64,000 nt of DNA from Tridacna crocea (GCA_943736015.1 OX031060.1:7515501-7579500); one strand, 5' to 3'. Numbered from the stretch's first letter, positions 9,525 through 21,594 are shown. The notes: generated by a model from the letters alone, not told the origin. Numbers and translations are program-made.

Positions 9525-9690
9525 TCTTTACAGGATGAGTTTCAGGTAATATCTATAAGTGATATACAAGTTATATTGTTTTACATAAATTTTGTAACTA
9601 TTACAACGTTTGATATTTAAAAGAAAACAAAGAATGGAGTAAACAGAACAATCACTTGGTTCGATATTATATTGAAAAACTATCTCGAGA

Positions 9691-10228
9691 TTAAAGGTGG
9701 CCCTTCAGATTTTGGGACGAAAATTTAACAAGAATACAAAAAAATCATCCTTATACTCCAAAAGCCTTATGATTTTCATTTATAACACCCGAGCAGTCGA
9801 AAACCATCCGACAACATGAGAAATTAGAGATTTACTACAGCCCAGATACCGACGGGAAACACAGTCTATTTTTAGATAAACTCTCTCATTTACACACCGA
9901 AAATATACAGACGAGGCTTCAAACATAGCGTCCGAAGAAGACATTGTGGAAAATAATTACATGTTTGTCATTTTATGGAATTTCAGAGTCATTACTCACG
10001 TGCCAGTCACTTAACATTCCCACAATGCTTTTTTTATTTTTGGCGGGAAATCTAAAAATAGCTTAAGAGGCTACGTAGCCTTTTAAGGGAATACCATCAA
10101 AAATTTTTTTTTTGTAATTTTATGATTCTTAATTATTGATGATTTGTATTGTTTTTTCATATAAATTTCAGTGGTATATATATTTTTTTATTTGGTGGGA
10201 TGTGAAAATTCTAGATACCCACCTTTAA
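9691..10228. mobile_element. Second TTAA MITE family (AGGTGG ends)
   Basis: TTAA at 9691-9694 and 10225-10228 encloses ends AGGTGGCCC and CCCACCT. The internal sequence, including GTCGAAAACCATCCGACAAC and AGGCTACGTAGCCT, is shared with 50388-50935. Non-coding. Confidence 0.85.
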
Positions 10229-10350
10229 GGTGTAATGCGTTGCAGCCGAACTCCCGAATCTGAAGAACAAGTTTTTAGGTCATTTCTTTAGTGATGAAGA
10301 TCTTAACCCCTAGGCTGCTAAGCGCGACTCACTGACCTTTTGCGGACAAT

Positions 10351-10401
10351 GTAGATCCAAGATCAGACTGCACAGAATGTGCAGTCTGATCTTGGATCTA
10401 C
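10351..10401. repeat. GATCAGACTGCACA palindrome
   Basis: GTAGATCCAAGATCAGACTG is perfectly inverted around a GAA loop. Relatives lie at 13503, 13735, 48417, 52329 and 61537. Confidence 0.8.
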
Positions 10402-10948
10402 AATGCCCGATTAGATATTATTCCCCCAAAACATAACTTTGAAATACTAATATTTGTGTGTTTTTTCTATGGAATTAAAAATTCAATTGTAGATATTCAG
10501 CAGGATATGGGTTAATCTACCTGATAACGAAAAAATATTCGCAGCAGTTCATACTTGCATTAGTCAAAACAAAAGATTTACTTAATATCATTATGTTGTT
10601 TTCTTTCTTTGGCTGTGGACTCCTGGCTTCCAAAACTCAGTCTAAATGACAGAACTACTTATATTTCAAGAAGTTACTACACGTTCTTTTATTGATAGCA
10701 TCCAACATCTACTGATCTGTGTTGGTCATGGGGGAAGATAACAGCTTATTTTAGTCCTCCAATTAGACACTCCACACCAATCTGCTTTTTTTCCTGTTCT
10801 TTTTTCTCCAATGGGTTTCCCTCAGTACCTATTAAATTACCGTTATTATTTTTCGTACGTTTTAGATTATAATTTAAAAGCATTTACTGTGTACTTGGAA
10901 TTTGGAGAAGAACCATATAAGCTTTGCCTTCGTCCTATTCCATCTCGT
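10402..10948. other. No gene seen
   Basis: A+T-rich intergenic sequence without recognised repeats. Confidence 0.3.
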
Positions 10949-11118
10949 CAGTTATTTTTGTTTTTTTATTGATTTGTCTTTAACTGATTATCAAACGACA
11001 CAATTTTAGACTCGGCCAAATTGAAAGGTGTTACAGTTATTTTTGTTTTTTTATTGATTTGTCTTTAGCTGATTACCAAACGACACAATTATAGACTCGG
11101 CCAAATTGAAAGGTGTTA
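10949..11118. repeat. Tandem duplication, 85-bp unit
   Basis: Two copies (10949-11033, 11034-11118) run from CAGTTATTTTTG to the MITE long-arm segment GGCCAAATTGAAAGGTG and differ at only a few bases. The duplication extends the left end of the MITE that follows. Confidence 0.85.
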
Positions 11119-11296
11119 CGGACGACAATTTTGAATGTGACTTAAAAAAATAATGAAATTTGTCTATGACAGGGTAGAAAACATTGTTGGAAAAGGAGAA
11201 AATGCTGGTTACCAGTATTTTCTCCTTTTCCCACAATGTTTTATAAAGGCTTCTTCCTCAGGGTCGTCAAAAGAAGGGATTGTGTAGTAATGGGTA
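11070..11296 (-). mobile_element. Palindromic TTAA MITE with duplicated end
   Basis: The long arm starts CTGATTACCAAACGACA; the hairpin lies at 11176-11243; the right end GTGTAGTAATGGGTAAAG lacks a TTAA. The extra end copy upstream comes from the local 85-bp duplication. Confidence 0.8.
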
Positions 11297-11737
11297 AAGT
11301 GCCTGTAATTATTTGACGAATGAAATACCGGTATGTTCAAACTAAGTTTTTATCACCTCATTACATCCCGTTAGACTGCTGAGGTAATTAGCGTCTCCAG
11401 CAGTGATCGAACTTTTGCGCTTTGGTTACAATTCAAAGTCTTTACACTAGCATGGGAAGACCCTGTGAAGAATAGCTGGAAATTTTTTTTTATTAATGGT
11501 CGTTTCACATGCCTCTCCGCTAATGCATCGATCCTAATGCAGTTGTGTCCCTTGGAATCAAATTAATGAACCTCAGTTGAGCCATAACGTTTCGTGAACT
11601 TCATTTCCTTGCTGCGTTTACTACGAGACATGCCTTGTAAATTAAACAATGTAAAATCTCAGTCCACTTGAAATTACAACTAGTAGTGTAGGTGGAAACG
11701 CCTTCAAGTACGCTTAGTTGCGCGTAGTACTGTCAGA
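11297..11737. other. No gene seen
   Basis: No coding or RNA signal; no repeat recognised. Confidence 0.3.
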
Positions 11738-13017
11738 AACAAGAGGGCAATGAAGGCTCTCTATCGCTCCACTGGCTAATAAGTAAAAACACTACAAGCC
11801 AAACATTACAATATTTGACCAATTGGTTTCAAACTTGAGGACATACAATTTTTTCTGTCTAATCCTACGAGAAAGTTGTGACCCCCGGGCAAAGCCAATT
11901 TTGACCGCAAAGCTATCATTATTTGAATCCCGGTGGAGGTCCACAATATAAAGCCCCATGCCAAATAATAAAGTTTTAGAATGTGTGGTTATAAATAAGA
12001 AGATTTTCAAAGTTTTCTCAATAAAAGGCCCTGTAAAACATGAAACCCATGAGACAGGGCTAAATTTAGTAGCCCTTGTCTTTATTATGGTTAGTAGCAA
12101 GATGACTTGGAAAGTTTTTACCACAAAAGCCCATGTAAAACTTGTGACCCCTGATGTGGGGATAAACTTGACCCAAAGGCTATAATTTCGGCCCTCCTGG
12201 TAGAGGCCCACTAGATAAAGCCACATGCAAAATTTGGTAGCCCTAGGCCTTATGGCTAGGTACAAGTAGATTTTCAAAAAAAAACCCAATACAACCCCAT
12301 GTAAAACTTGTGATCCCCAGGACGGTGCCAAATTTAACCCTAGGGCTTTAATTTGGGCATCTTTAGTGGACAACAACTTGATAAAGCTAGATGCAAAATT
12401 GAGTAGCCCTAGGCCACATGGCTAGGTATCAGAAGGATTTTAAAGTTTTCCTTATATAAGCCCATATACAACTTGTAACCCCCGGGGTGGGGCCAAATTT
12501 GAAACCTTGGCTATCATTTAGGCACTCTTGGTGGAAAACCACTTGATAATTTGATAGCCCTATGCCCTATGGCTAGGTACCAGAAGGATTTTAAAGTTTT
12601 CCCTATATAAGCCCATTAGAACTTGTGACCTCCGGGTCGGGGCCTATTTTGACCCCAGTGCTATTATTTAAAGGAACTTGGTAGAGGTCTACTAGATAAA
12701 GCTACATGCCAAATTTCGTAGCCCTAGGCCTTATGATTTCAGAGAAGAAGATTTTTGAAAATTTTCAAAATTATTCAGTTTTGTAGCCATGGCAACCAGA
12801 GGTTTTGAACGAATAAAATTCTTTCAAGGAATTCTGAATAGAACCATGGGAGGATCATTTCTGTGAAGTTTCATCAAAATTGGTCGCTTATAGTTTCAGA
12901 GAAAAAAAATTTTGAAATAAAAGTTAACGCACGCACGGACGCACGCATGGACGGACGCACGACGGACACCGGGCCATGACATAAGCCCGCTGGCCTTCGG
13001 TCAGTGGAGCTAAAAAT
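11738..13017 (+). mobile_element. Long AACAAGAGGG interspersed repeat
   Basis: It starts AACAAGAGGGCAATG, then CGCTCCACTGG, and ends with the inverse GGTCAGTGGAGCTAAAA. The interior has about five diverged units of roughly 175 bp, each with CATGTAAAACTTGTGACCCC and GTAGCCCTAGGCC. Near the 3' end come GTAGCCATGGCAACCA and then a GACGGACGCACGACGGACACC run. No long ORF survives. The mechanism of movement is not evident. Confidence 0.8.
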
Positions 13018-14266
13018 ACAAAACAAAACATAATGTAATAATATAACTAAAACACCCTGGAAACTGAAAGAGTTCATCAAAAACAAGCGAATAAATATAG
13101 TGATTATATATCTTTAATACATAAGCTAGATATAATTAGAGTTTAAAATATTTTGGTATGACAGTACCAAAACGAATATTCTCGGCTAAACGATTAGCTT
13201 ACTAGATTAACCGTTGGCTTGCTAAGCGGTACCCATGGTGGCGCCTTTGCTGACAATATACACCAAGATCAGGCTACGCAGAATATTTCACTAAAACAAC
13301 AATTTGGGTCCTTAGACCTATCTCAATACAAGTATCTTTCTTATAATAAAAAACATGCGATTAAGATCATGCTGCACGGACACGGACGCTTATCCAAGTC
13401 TTCTGTCTTCGCAAAGGCCAAAGGTGGCGACGCTATGTAAGCCATGGTATAACAATTAAACCCTTAAAGCGCTCGTCAAAACTATAGTTACCTTGTAGCC
13501 AGGGTAGATTAAGATCAGACTGCACAAATGGTACATTCTGATCTTACATCTACACTGCCTACTTTTCTAGAACTGGATACAGGTACACAGCCAGGAATGT
13601 AGTTGTAGTAAAGATGAAGCCCAGTTTAATCCAATTTTCTCATTTTGACTCTTTCTTTTCATCTCAACAAAATTTAGCTGTTACCGTCTTAAAGAGCCAA
13701 GCTCATCTGTGTCATATTTTTGATAATGCATATCAAGGTGAGACTGCACATAACTTGCAGTCTGATCTCTGATCTACATTTTCCGTTATTTAACTCTTAA
13801 TTTACAGCAAAAGCAATTTTTGAGATTATCTGTCACTCTTAGGGTTTATAATTATTACTATTTGTATTCAACAAATCAATTCACTATGCACATCTTGTTC
13901 TAAACAATTATCAATCAATCTTATAAATAATCATAACAATGTGTGAAGAAAACAGACTCATATTAAATTTTGCATACATCTTAAAAACTCTTTATAAAGG
14001 TAAAAATACAAACAACACGGACACACCCGTCAAGTAATTAAATGGATTAGATAGCTAATAACATCGAGCATGATAAAGACAAATGCCTTTTAAGTGCACA
14101 TCTATACAAATGTTCCAAAAAGTCTCCAAAATTCTCGATCTTTCCATTCTTTAAAATACATAACGACAATGTTTCAGCTAGGTTACTTAAAAAACAATCA
14201 TTCATCAATAGATTTATCCTAAGTTGAACATTATGTCATAACGATCAATTATTGCGTATATGTGTG
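13018..14266. other. No gene seen; two short palindromes
   Basis: GATCAGACTGCACA-type palindromes lie at 13503-13555 and 13735-13785, and a half copy near 13264. Otherwise A+T-rich unassigned sequence. Confidence 0.4.
13503..13555. repeat. GATCAGACTGCACA palindrome, diverged
   Basis: GTAGATTAAGATCAGACTG is paired with ATTCTGATCTTACATCTAC across an AAATGGT loop. Confidence 0.6.
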
Positions 14267-14303
14267 TAGCAACGTAATGTTGCTACGTTATTTATGGTTA
14301 TTG

Positions 14304-14341
14304 TTGCCCTGATGAGCTTTCAAAGCGAAACCGGTTGGCAA
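14304..14341 (+). ncRNA. Hammerhead ribozyme motif, type I, short helix III
   Basis: All invariant core elements are present in order: CTGATGA (14309-14315), helix II GCTT..AAGC (14316-14326, three-base TCA loop) and GAAA (14327-14330). Helix III is the self-complementary ACCGGT (14330-14335) with no loop, followed by T at the cleavage position (14336). Helix I is TTGCC (14304-14308) with GGCAA (14337-14341). Hammerheads with a tiny helix III are known from Penelope-like elements and retrozymes of animals, where they act as dimers. A 19-bp palindrome, TAGCAACGTAATGTTGCTA, lies just upstream (14267-14285). No reverse transcriptase is adjacent. Confidence 0.75.
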
Positions 14342-14514
14342 TACATTTTATTGATACAGACTCCCAAGTGATATTATTCTTCTTTATTATAGATCTACAT
14401 GTAGATCTATATATAATTATATTTGATTTTTGCAAAGATCATGAGATTTACAAAAAGTCTCACCAGTACTCTGATATGTTTGGATAAAACAGCTTATAGA
14501 TAACGTAAATAATA

Positions 14515-14600
14515 ATAACAAGAGGGCCAAGATGACCCTGGATCGCTCACATGAATCTTTGAGAGGGCCCATAGCCTATTGTTTTTTCTTTTAGGTATTG
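14515..14600 (+). mobile_element. AACAAGAGGG repeat, 5' end only
   Basis: It begins AACAAGAGGGCCAAGATGAC, then ATCGCTCACATGA, and stops after about 80 bases. Confidence 0.6.
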
Positions 14601-15174
14601 GAACATTGGATACAAAATCATTATATTGCCAACCAATAATCAAAACTGCCATACAGGACTAACGGCCCGTCACTGCTCGTGACAAAAACTTCTCAACCGA
14701 CTTCCGATTTTGACCCATTTACGTACCATACATTTGAAGTTCGCTTATTTGCATTTCTATGGAAATATGCAATAATAGCATTAATTTACTTTTTTTTTCG
14801 GCCATTAACATTCACAGAGGCCCTCAAAATACTTAAACACCCTCGTTCTTCGCACTCGGGCTTTAAAGCATTTTTCGGGCCTCTGCGAGTGTTAACGACC
14901 TCAAAAACGTGAATACCCTATAATTATCCGAGATGTCATTATAGTATTGAACATTCGTAGGTTCAGAAGATTTATTATTAGAACTAAGTATAAGCTAGAA
15001 CTAAGTATAAGTTATTGTTCATATATTTCATCTGTATGAAATTAAATCGGAGGGAGGCGAAATGGATCAAAACGAAAGCATGGCTTGTATTGATCTTCTC
15101 CAAAATTCCAGGTACACAGTTACAGGTTAATAACGTAATAAAAAAATAGTTTTAGTATTTTAGCTGGTCTTTTT
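14601..15174. other. No gene seen
   Basis: Unassigned sequence. A 77-codon frame here has no protein-like features. Confidence 0.3.
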
Positions 15175-15425
15175 AGAGTAAATACAACTTTAATGCATGC
15201 ACTGTAGTAAAAGGGGCAGGGACTTTTCCAACTGTCAGACTGGAAAATTTGGCTTGGGTCCAATCTGAAACCAAAATTATAGGATTTGTCTGTGGAAAGA
15301 AAGAAAACATCACAGGAAAGGAGAAAAGCTACTTACAAGCAATTTCTCCTTTACCTGAAATGTTTTAACGCGCCTTCTGTCCCAGGGCCGTAAAAAGAAG
15401 AGGGCTCATCTGTTATGGGTCAAAT
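15175..15425 (-). mobile_element. Palindromic TTAA MITE, old degraded copy
   Basis: Hairpin arms AAAGGAGAAAAGCTACTTAC and AGCAATTTCTCCTTTACCTG remain paired, followed by CAGGGCCGTAAAAAGAAG and a worn end GTTATGGGTCAA. Confidence 0.55.
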
Positions 15426-16149
15426 ATGGAAAAGATCCTGGACAGTGAGCCTGCAACTTTACAAGGACATGGATCCAAGTTTTGGGAGTTTATTATACAA
15501 TTGTGTTAGAGAGACGTCGCCTGTGTTGGGGAAAATAAACTCTTTATGAAATTCCTCGTCGTCAACCACCTCAAAGCATCAATCCATTGCTGAATCTAGC
15601 GCTTCAAAGAGCATGACCGCACTCGTCACAACTAGGCCGATTCTGTATCTACATCTAACCTCGTCCATATATCGGTTGTTTTCATTTGAAATGCGAATTA
15701 CGCAATTTTATACATGGCGGGCCAATGTTAATCGTTTAGCAACGACATAAACAACCTCGATAAAGTTATTCACATCTGTCTAATCTGTCGGTGAAAACTT
15801 CAATTAGAATTGATAAACCACGTTAAAAAATAGAAGTACGAACTGTTTGTCAACTGAAGTATGGTTAGAAAGATTTCGATAGGAAATTAAAACTCAAGTT
15901 TTCTTTTGTAACAGGAACCTGACAACTTTCAGAACTGAAAACCGGCGTATTTCCGGGCGATGAATATACCGATCTGCCTACAGTGCATGCATAGTATTTA
16001 CTCTACAAGGACCAACTAATTATGTGGGCGGAGCTTCGCGTTAACCGGAATACAACTGTTTATAGGCAAACCATCTAATGATCACGTGGTCACATATTGC
16101 AACATATTGAGTCTTCATGGAATTAAACCCAGCGGTTTTGAACGAAATC
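15426..16149. other. No gene seen
   Basis: No coding, RNA or repeat feature recognised. Confidence 0.3.
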
Positions 16150-16450
16150 CGCGTTTTCATTGGTTTAGAAAGTAAGACAAACTGTAACTTGAAAATAAGA
16201 CTGTTAGAACCCAGCAAAGTGACAATGAGTTTTCAGCTCTCTCATTGAATTTACGGTTGGATATTTTTTCAATATTTAGAGAAAATGAAATCGGCAAGCA
16301 ATTTTCAGCTACGTTAGAGATATCATCAAGATAAACATTCTGAACAATTTTCATGACTATTGGACTAAAATGTAGCCTCTAGAGCGCATTCAAGGTAAAA
16401 CTTGACGACGGAAGACTGACGACACACGGCAGGCAAAGCACAATAACAAA
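16150..16450 (+). mobile_element. Degraded interspersed repeat, ATAAACATTCTGA type
   Basis: It shares the order ATCATCAAGATAAACATTCT, then GCCTCTAGAGCGCA, then a GACGACGGA-type stretch and ACAAAAGCT with the copy at 59640-60240. Confidence 0.45.
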
Positions 16451-16687
16451 AGCTTATCGAGAGTATTTTGTAGTTATGTGCGCTAAAATTCAGTAACAGA
16501 AATTCCTAAAGTAGGTTCAAAGTACCAGGTTATTTTCTCTTCTGTTTCCCTTTGCTTTGACGGTGACCTCGCTGATCTGCCAAGTTGATTTCTGAAATGA
16601 TACAGCAATATTTCTTTTCCATGATTCAGAACTTAGATGGAGGTGATTATCTCTCCTGCAAGTAATCGCTTTGCATATTATGGAACC

Positions 16688-16690
16688 AGG

Positions 16691-16742
<52 letters not shown>
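16688..16742. repeat. GA microsatellite
   Basis: About 26 dinucleotide units with one AAAG interruption. Confidence 0.95.
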
Positions 16743-16749
<7 letters not shown>

Positions 16750-18219
16750 ATGTTTTCATTCACACTTATTGCTGCACCCCTAAACCTCTCCTAATCGTAA
16801 CAAACTTCGAAATTTTCATTTCTTCATCGCCCTCCCTTTCCTCATGGAAAGAATTCCAACTGAAAATAGTGCTGTATCAGTGTTTCTTACATTCTGTTAC
16901 TAAAATTAGCAACATTTTCTACTGAAAATTGTGTAATAAGAATTTCACGCGAGGGCACATATGGCGGAGCAACGTGCTGATATCTGATAAGTCTGTCCGT
17001 TGATAAGATATTCGTTCTAAATCTATAGTCCTGTTCAATACGGGTTGTTATCTCCCCTGTCCTGGAAAAATTGACAATACGTGACCTGAGGCAGTATTTA
17101 CGTGAGAGGGGAGCGCAAGTTTCTGGTACGAAGGCTGAACTTTTGCAACGAGCAACTGGAGTTCAGTCAATTGGAAAACGACGCGTTGGATTCGACTCTT
17201 CGAAATGAACAGAAATTTACAACATCACTCGGTGAAAAGCTACCTGAGCCATGGACAATAAAAACCGGATGGACTTCTGATAGTGAAAAATTTCCACCAG
17301 TTCAAGAGTCTGATTTGTATAATTATCGTGTGCTTAACCGGCGAATGAAGTTCGATTCGAAGTCCGTGAAAGCAAAGCGTCAGCTGAAAGCAAGAGTGTT
17401 TTATGAGGACAAACATGTCCATAGTATGACGTACTGTGGTATCGACGAGAACTGCTCTCATGGTTACATTAAATGTATGGTGATACCGTCTTTACCAACT
17501 GGATCAGAGAAAAAGAAGCCAGATTATGATGTCTGGGTGTGCTTGGCAAAAATATCTGGAAATATTCATGCTGCTGGATGCACTTGTTCTGAAGGGTATG
17601 TGCAAGTGTTTTTGATTTTATGTCGAAAAGTTGATTTTCTCCAAATGCTTATAAAATCATTCCGACAAAAATAATTTTGTATATCTGTTGAAAACATAAA
17701 ATATATCCATGTATGTAAGTACAATAAGTAAGTACATGTATTGTTAATTGTTCTTATATGTACATGTGGGTTATGAATCCAGGTCAAGTTGGCCTCGGAT
17801 CAAGTCAGTTGGCCGGGTCATTTTGGCCCTATGAATTAAAAGGTTACTGGTATCTGGGCGTGTTTTGGTGGCAATTCTATACAGAAAGATGGTTGTAATA
17901 GGAAGACTACTTATTCGTATTATACTTATATTTGCCTTATTTTCACCTTAAATCAAATGTTCATCCATTTTTGTCCTTCATTCTTGATATTGAGAAATTA
18001 ACATCTCTTGATGCTGTATTTATTCTTAAACATTCTGCATTGGGCTCTGTAACAAGTTGGAAAAATTTACTTTACAGAGATTAGCCAGAATCACAGGCAT
18101 TTGACATTCTGAGAGCATTTAATCAAGTAAAACACCCAGAAACCCCGTAAAACACTATGCTAATGGTCAGAGTACATTATTATTATTAACAAAGTGTTTT
18201 TACAGGGTTTTCTGAGCGT

Positions 18220-18433
18220 TTAACCCATTACCAAACGGCAGTATTTTAGGCCTGTCCAAATTGAAAGCATTGCCAGACGACTAAAAATTTGAAATTTGTT
18301 CTGGGAAGGGTAGAAAACATTGTGGGAAAAGAGAAAATGCTGGTTACCAGCATTTTCTCCTTTTCCCACAATGTTTTCAAAAGGCTTCTTACTCAGGGGC
18401 GTCAAAAGTAGGGATTGTGTGGTAATGGGTTAA
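18220..18433 (-). mobile_element. Palindromic TTAA MITE in intron, full length
   Basis: TTAA at 18220-18223 and 18430-18433, with CCCATTACCA and TGGTAATGGG ends. The hairpin (18312-18378) is near perfect. Confidence 0.9.
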
Positions 18434-18438
18434 TTTGT

Positions 18439-18667
18439 TTAACTCTTTCCCACACAAAAAAAAATTTAGACCAGTCCATACTGAAAGCATTTGCACACGA
18501 CAAAATAATTTTATTCAAAAATTGACATTTGTTTTGGGAAGGGAAGAAAACATTGTGGGAAAAGGAGAAAATGCTGGGTACCAGCATTTTCTCCTTTTTC
18601 CACAATGTTTTCAGAAGGCTTCTTTCTCAGGGTCCTTAAAAGTCGGGATTTTGTGGTAAAGGGTTAA
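18439..18667 (-). mobile_element. Palindromic TTAA MITE in intron, full length
   Basis: TTAA at 18439-18442 and 18664-18667. It lies five bases from the preceding copy in the same orientation, but is clearly a different sequence variant. Confidence 0.9.
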
Positions 18668-19420
18668 ATGCTCTCATGATGTCAAATGCCTGTGAAAGAA
18701 TAGTGATTAGAAAGACATCAAACTTTAATATTTGAATTATAAATTTCAGGGAAGGAGAATCGTGTAATCATGTAGCAGCCCTTTTTTATGCCCTTGTTGA
18801 TGTCACAAAAAAGAAAAAAGATGGGTTCAACTCCTCAACTTCCACCAGCTGCAAGTGGAATATGCCTAGGAAAAGAATGCTGAGCCCAAAAAGAGCAGAG
18901 CAGCTTGTGTTCAAAAAACATAAATTCAGTGATGCAAAGCTGCAGAGAACTGAAAAGAGAAAGAGCGAAGAAAAGACTGTGCAGCCAATGAATGTTAGCT
19001 ACCTTGTAAACAAACAAAGATTTTGCCCCCAATGCTGCCTTTCTATACAGTGATGTAAACTTCCCCAAGAAGGAAACTAGTGTGCAAGAACAGCCAGGCC
19101 AACATTTGCCTAGATTGCACAACATTAATTTCATCTATAACACAAATGTAGACTTGAAGTCTGACACATGTAAACAGCATTTTAGGAGCTACTTCTACAG
19201 TTTACAACTCAGTGAGCAGGATTGTGCCGAGATAGAGAAGAGAACAAGAGGACAGTCTAAAAATGATACGTGGTTTGAGGCAAGAAGTGGTAGAATAACA
19301 AGCTCTATGTTTGGAAGCATTTACAAACAAAAAGTTTCTACTTTGCCAGACAATCTATTGAAGTCAGTCCGAACAAATCTTCAAAACTACAGACAGCGAC
19401 TGAATCGCAAAACCAGCTAA

Positions 19421-19914
19421 GACGTGACAAGTAAAGGATCGATTGTTGTTGTCAGGGATTTGGAAAGTTTATCAGGCCAGGCGTAGTGTCTATAGGCTGG
19501 CAGTTTACAAATTTATTGCTGAGCGTTGGAATATATGCTAAGACATTTTATTCAGTATAAAGGCCACCGTACCATTATATAAAAAATGACATACAAGTAA
19601 TTGACTACTGAATTTCTAAGGAAAACTTACTAATAAAAATATTTGTACGTTGCCTACTAAGATGGAGTACATGCTTATCATCATAAAATCGCCAATTCGA
19701 AATCTCATCTCGAGCAATGCCCCAGGGCAGATTGCAAGGTGACGGACAGATTTCGAGGTGGCGAGCCGAGATCATTTTCCGGCCCTATCAGGCGCCATAA
19801 AAAACATTTATCTATAGATCTATATAAAGATAAGAAGCCCTTGTAAATAAACTTTTCATTTCATTATCGACGTCAAATGAAACATTCATAAGATATCTGC
19901 AAGGACGGTGACCT
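19421..19914. other. No gene seen
   Basis: No feature recognised. Confidence 0.3.
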
Positions 19915-20060
19915 TCTCCTCTGGGAAATAAAGGATATTTGTTTTATATGGAAGTTTATTTCATCGACTGAACATCATTGGTAATATGTTAAAATATTAC
20001 CGATGGTGTTTACGAGATGAAACAAATATCAATCTTTCACCGAAAAAAACCCAAATATTC
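19915..20060. repeat. Inverted-repeat family, diverged copy
   Basis: AAATATTACCGATGG..ATCTTTCACCG..CAAATATTCT matches the right half of the 1755 repeat and its flank; the left half is only weakly paired. Confidence 0.45.
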
Positions 20061-20575
20061 TATTTGTGTCATGCTTTTAACCCTTTCTGGGAGGAGTTTT
20101 ATCAAAATCCAGTATAGTTCTTTTCAGTTATTCCCCGTGGTTTCACCCTGCCGCATAGCAACGTATTGTAATATTATGTCAAACGCGAGAAATGCTCGGT
20201 AAATGATGTCATATTTCCATTTGGTTGTGAAGTCACGCGCATTTTACCTTGGTAAGTAGAATATAAAATTCGATATTTTCCCTGGTCGTACCCGTGGGAT
20301 ATCGAAAAATATTTTCACCGCTATTTCTCGATATCCTACCAGAAAGCATGAAATAAGCTGCCATATCTACAGGCAAGATGGCTGCATCAGTGAGCAAAGC
20401 TATTTTTGACTCGATAAAATTTATGATGACATGCATTACAAACCCTCACACTAGACGGCAATATATTTTACAAAGCTCTCCTGGTTAAAATATTTATTTA
20501 GGCCTTTTGAAAAACTGGATTTATGGATCCACAATTTGTGGTCATTTGATTGGAATAATGCATCACGAAAACGCA

Positions 20576-20806
20576 TTAACCCTTTACAAAACGACAAATT
20601 GTTAGACTGGTCCAAAATGAAGGAACTTGCAGACAAAAAATTAAACGTTACTAAAAAATTGAAATTTGTTTCCAAGCAGGGTAGAAAACATTGTGGGAAA
20701 AGCAGAAAATGCTGGTTACCAGCATTTTCTCCTTTTTCCCCCAATTTTTTCAAAAGACTTCTATTTCAGTGTCGTACAAACCAGAGATTGTTTGGTAAAG
20801 GTTTAA
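20576..20806 (-). mobile_element. Palindromic TTAA MITE, full length
   Basis: TTAA at 20576-20579 and 20803-20806, ends CCCTTTACAA and TTGGTAAAGG. The hairpin (20684-20750) carries one AGCAG/CTCCT mismatch. Confidence 0.85.
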
Positions 20807-21093
20807 ACCTCCCTTTGGCCAGAACTTGGTTCACATCTATTTGAAATGCCATTGAAAATGATTTAAGAATGACTGAAATTTGATCTACTAGATTCAGGGC
20901 TAAAGAGCGACCTGACTTTCTTAAAAGTTCCTAGTCGACCCCTTTCTAACTAAATTCACTTTTCCGCTCAAAAATTACATTTCGTAATCGGCTATCCCTT
21001 GTACATTTCCATTACAGGTAGTTATCATAATCCTATCTGACCATTACCCAATGTCAATGTCTCTCACACATCCACATACAATTCCTGGTAAAC

Positions 21094-21282
21094 GGTCAAA
21101 AGCCCCTACGGTCATTATCCCCAACCCCAAAACAGGTATGGCGGTCAACAGCCCCTTCACGATTTTGAAAGGGCGGTCATAATCCCCTTCATCAAATTTT
21201 AATGGCTGTCAAAAGCCCCTTCGCGATTTTGCATAGGCGGTCATCATCCCCTTCATCAAATTATGAAGGCGGCCAAGACCCC
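21094..21282 (+). repeat. Left inverted repeat with GGTCAAAAGCCCC blocks
   Basis: Two and a half cycles of CCCCTTCATCAAATT spaced with GTCAAAAGCCCCTTCGCGAT. Confidence 0.8.
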
Positions 21283-21594
21283 CTTTATCAGTAGCAGACA
21301 ATAGTCCCTATGAATGGTAACCATGCCGACAACATCCCCTCCGTAGACCTTAAGTCTGATAATCGCTTTGAAATAGTACATAATATACAGTAAGTTCTAT
21401 ACAAATTCTGAATTTGTGAAATCATCCGATGTGGATCTAGAATTGATGATTGTTGATTAATTGTATGTTGTTTAACGCCATTTTCAACATTATTTGACTA
21501 ATATCGTGGCTGCCATGCAGTGTACCTATCAATGCTTTCCCAGGGTGCTGTCTTTCCCCAAGCCACTTGTTGCTTTCTCACATAAAACCATTTA

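Larger units (their letters stand above)
17029..19420 (+). pseudogene. SAP-SWIM-YqaJ protein gene, decayed
   Basis: Frame 1 from 17029 encodes a SAP-like helix pair (LRDLRQYLRERGAQ..GTKAELLQRATG region, about 17083-17150; DNA-binding in known SAP proteins) and stops at 17206. A +1 shift leads into the next segment, which runs to CTCSEG. GTATGT at 17596 and TTTCAG at 18744-18749 give an intron that, when removed in phase, yields CTCSEGEGESCNH, a complete CxCx(n)CxH SWIM zinc motif. Exon 2 (from 18750) continues to a stop near 19050; a further shift gives the start of a YqaJ nuclease (RTRGQSKNDTWFEARSGRIT). The nuclease is cut at 19420, before its catalytic residues. No ATG precedes the SAP part. 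Two frameshifts plus truncation argue for a pseudogene, but the intact intron excludes a processed copy. SWIM/YqaJ proteins are multicopy in aquatic invertebrates and possibly transposon-linked (from memory). Confidence 0.75.

Noticed and set aside
11792..12376. 194-codon minus-strand frame
   Set aside because: It lies within the 11738-13017 repeat, has no protein motif, and its opening follows the repeat units rather than coding bias.
16517..16925. Frames rich in LSLSLS or RERERE
   Set aside because: Produced by the GA microsatellite.
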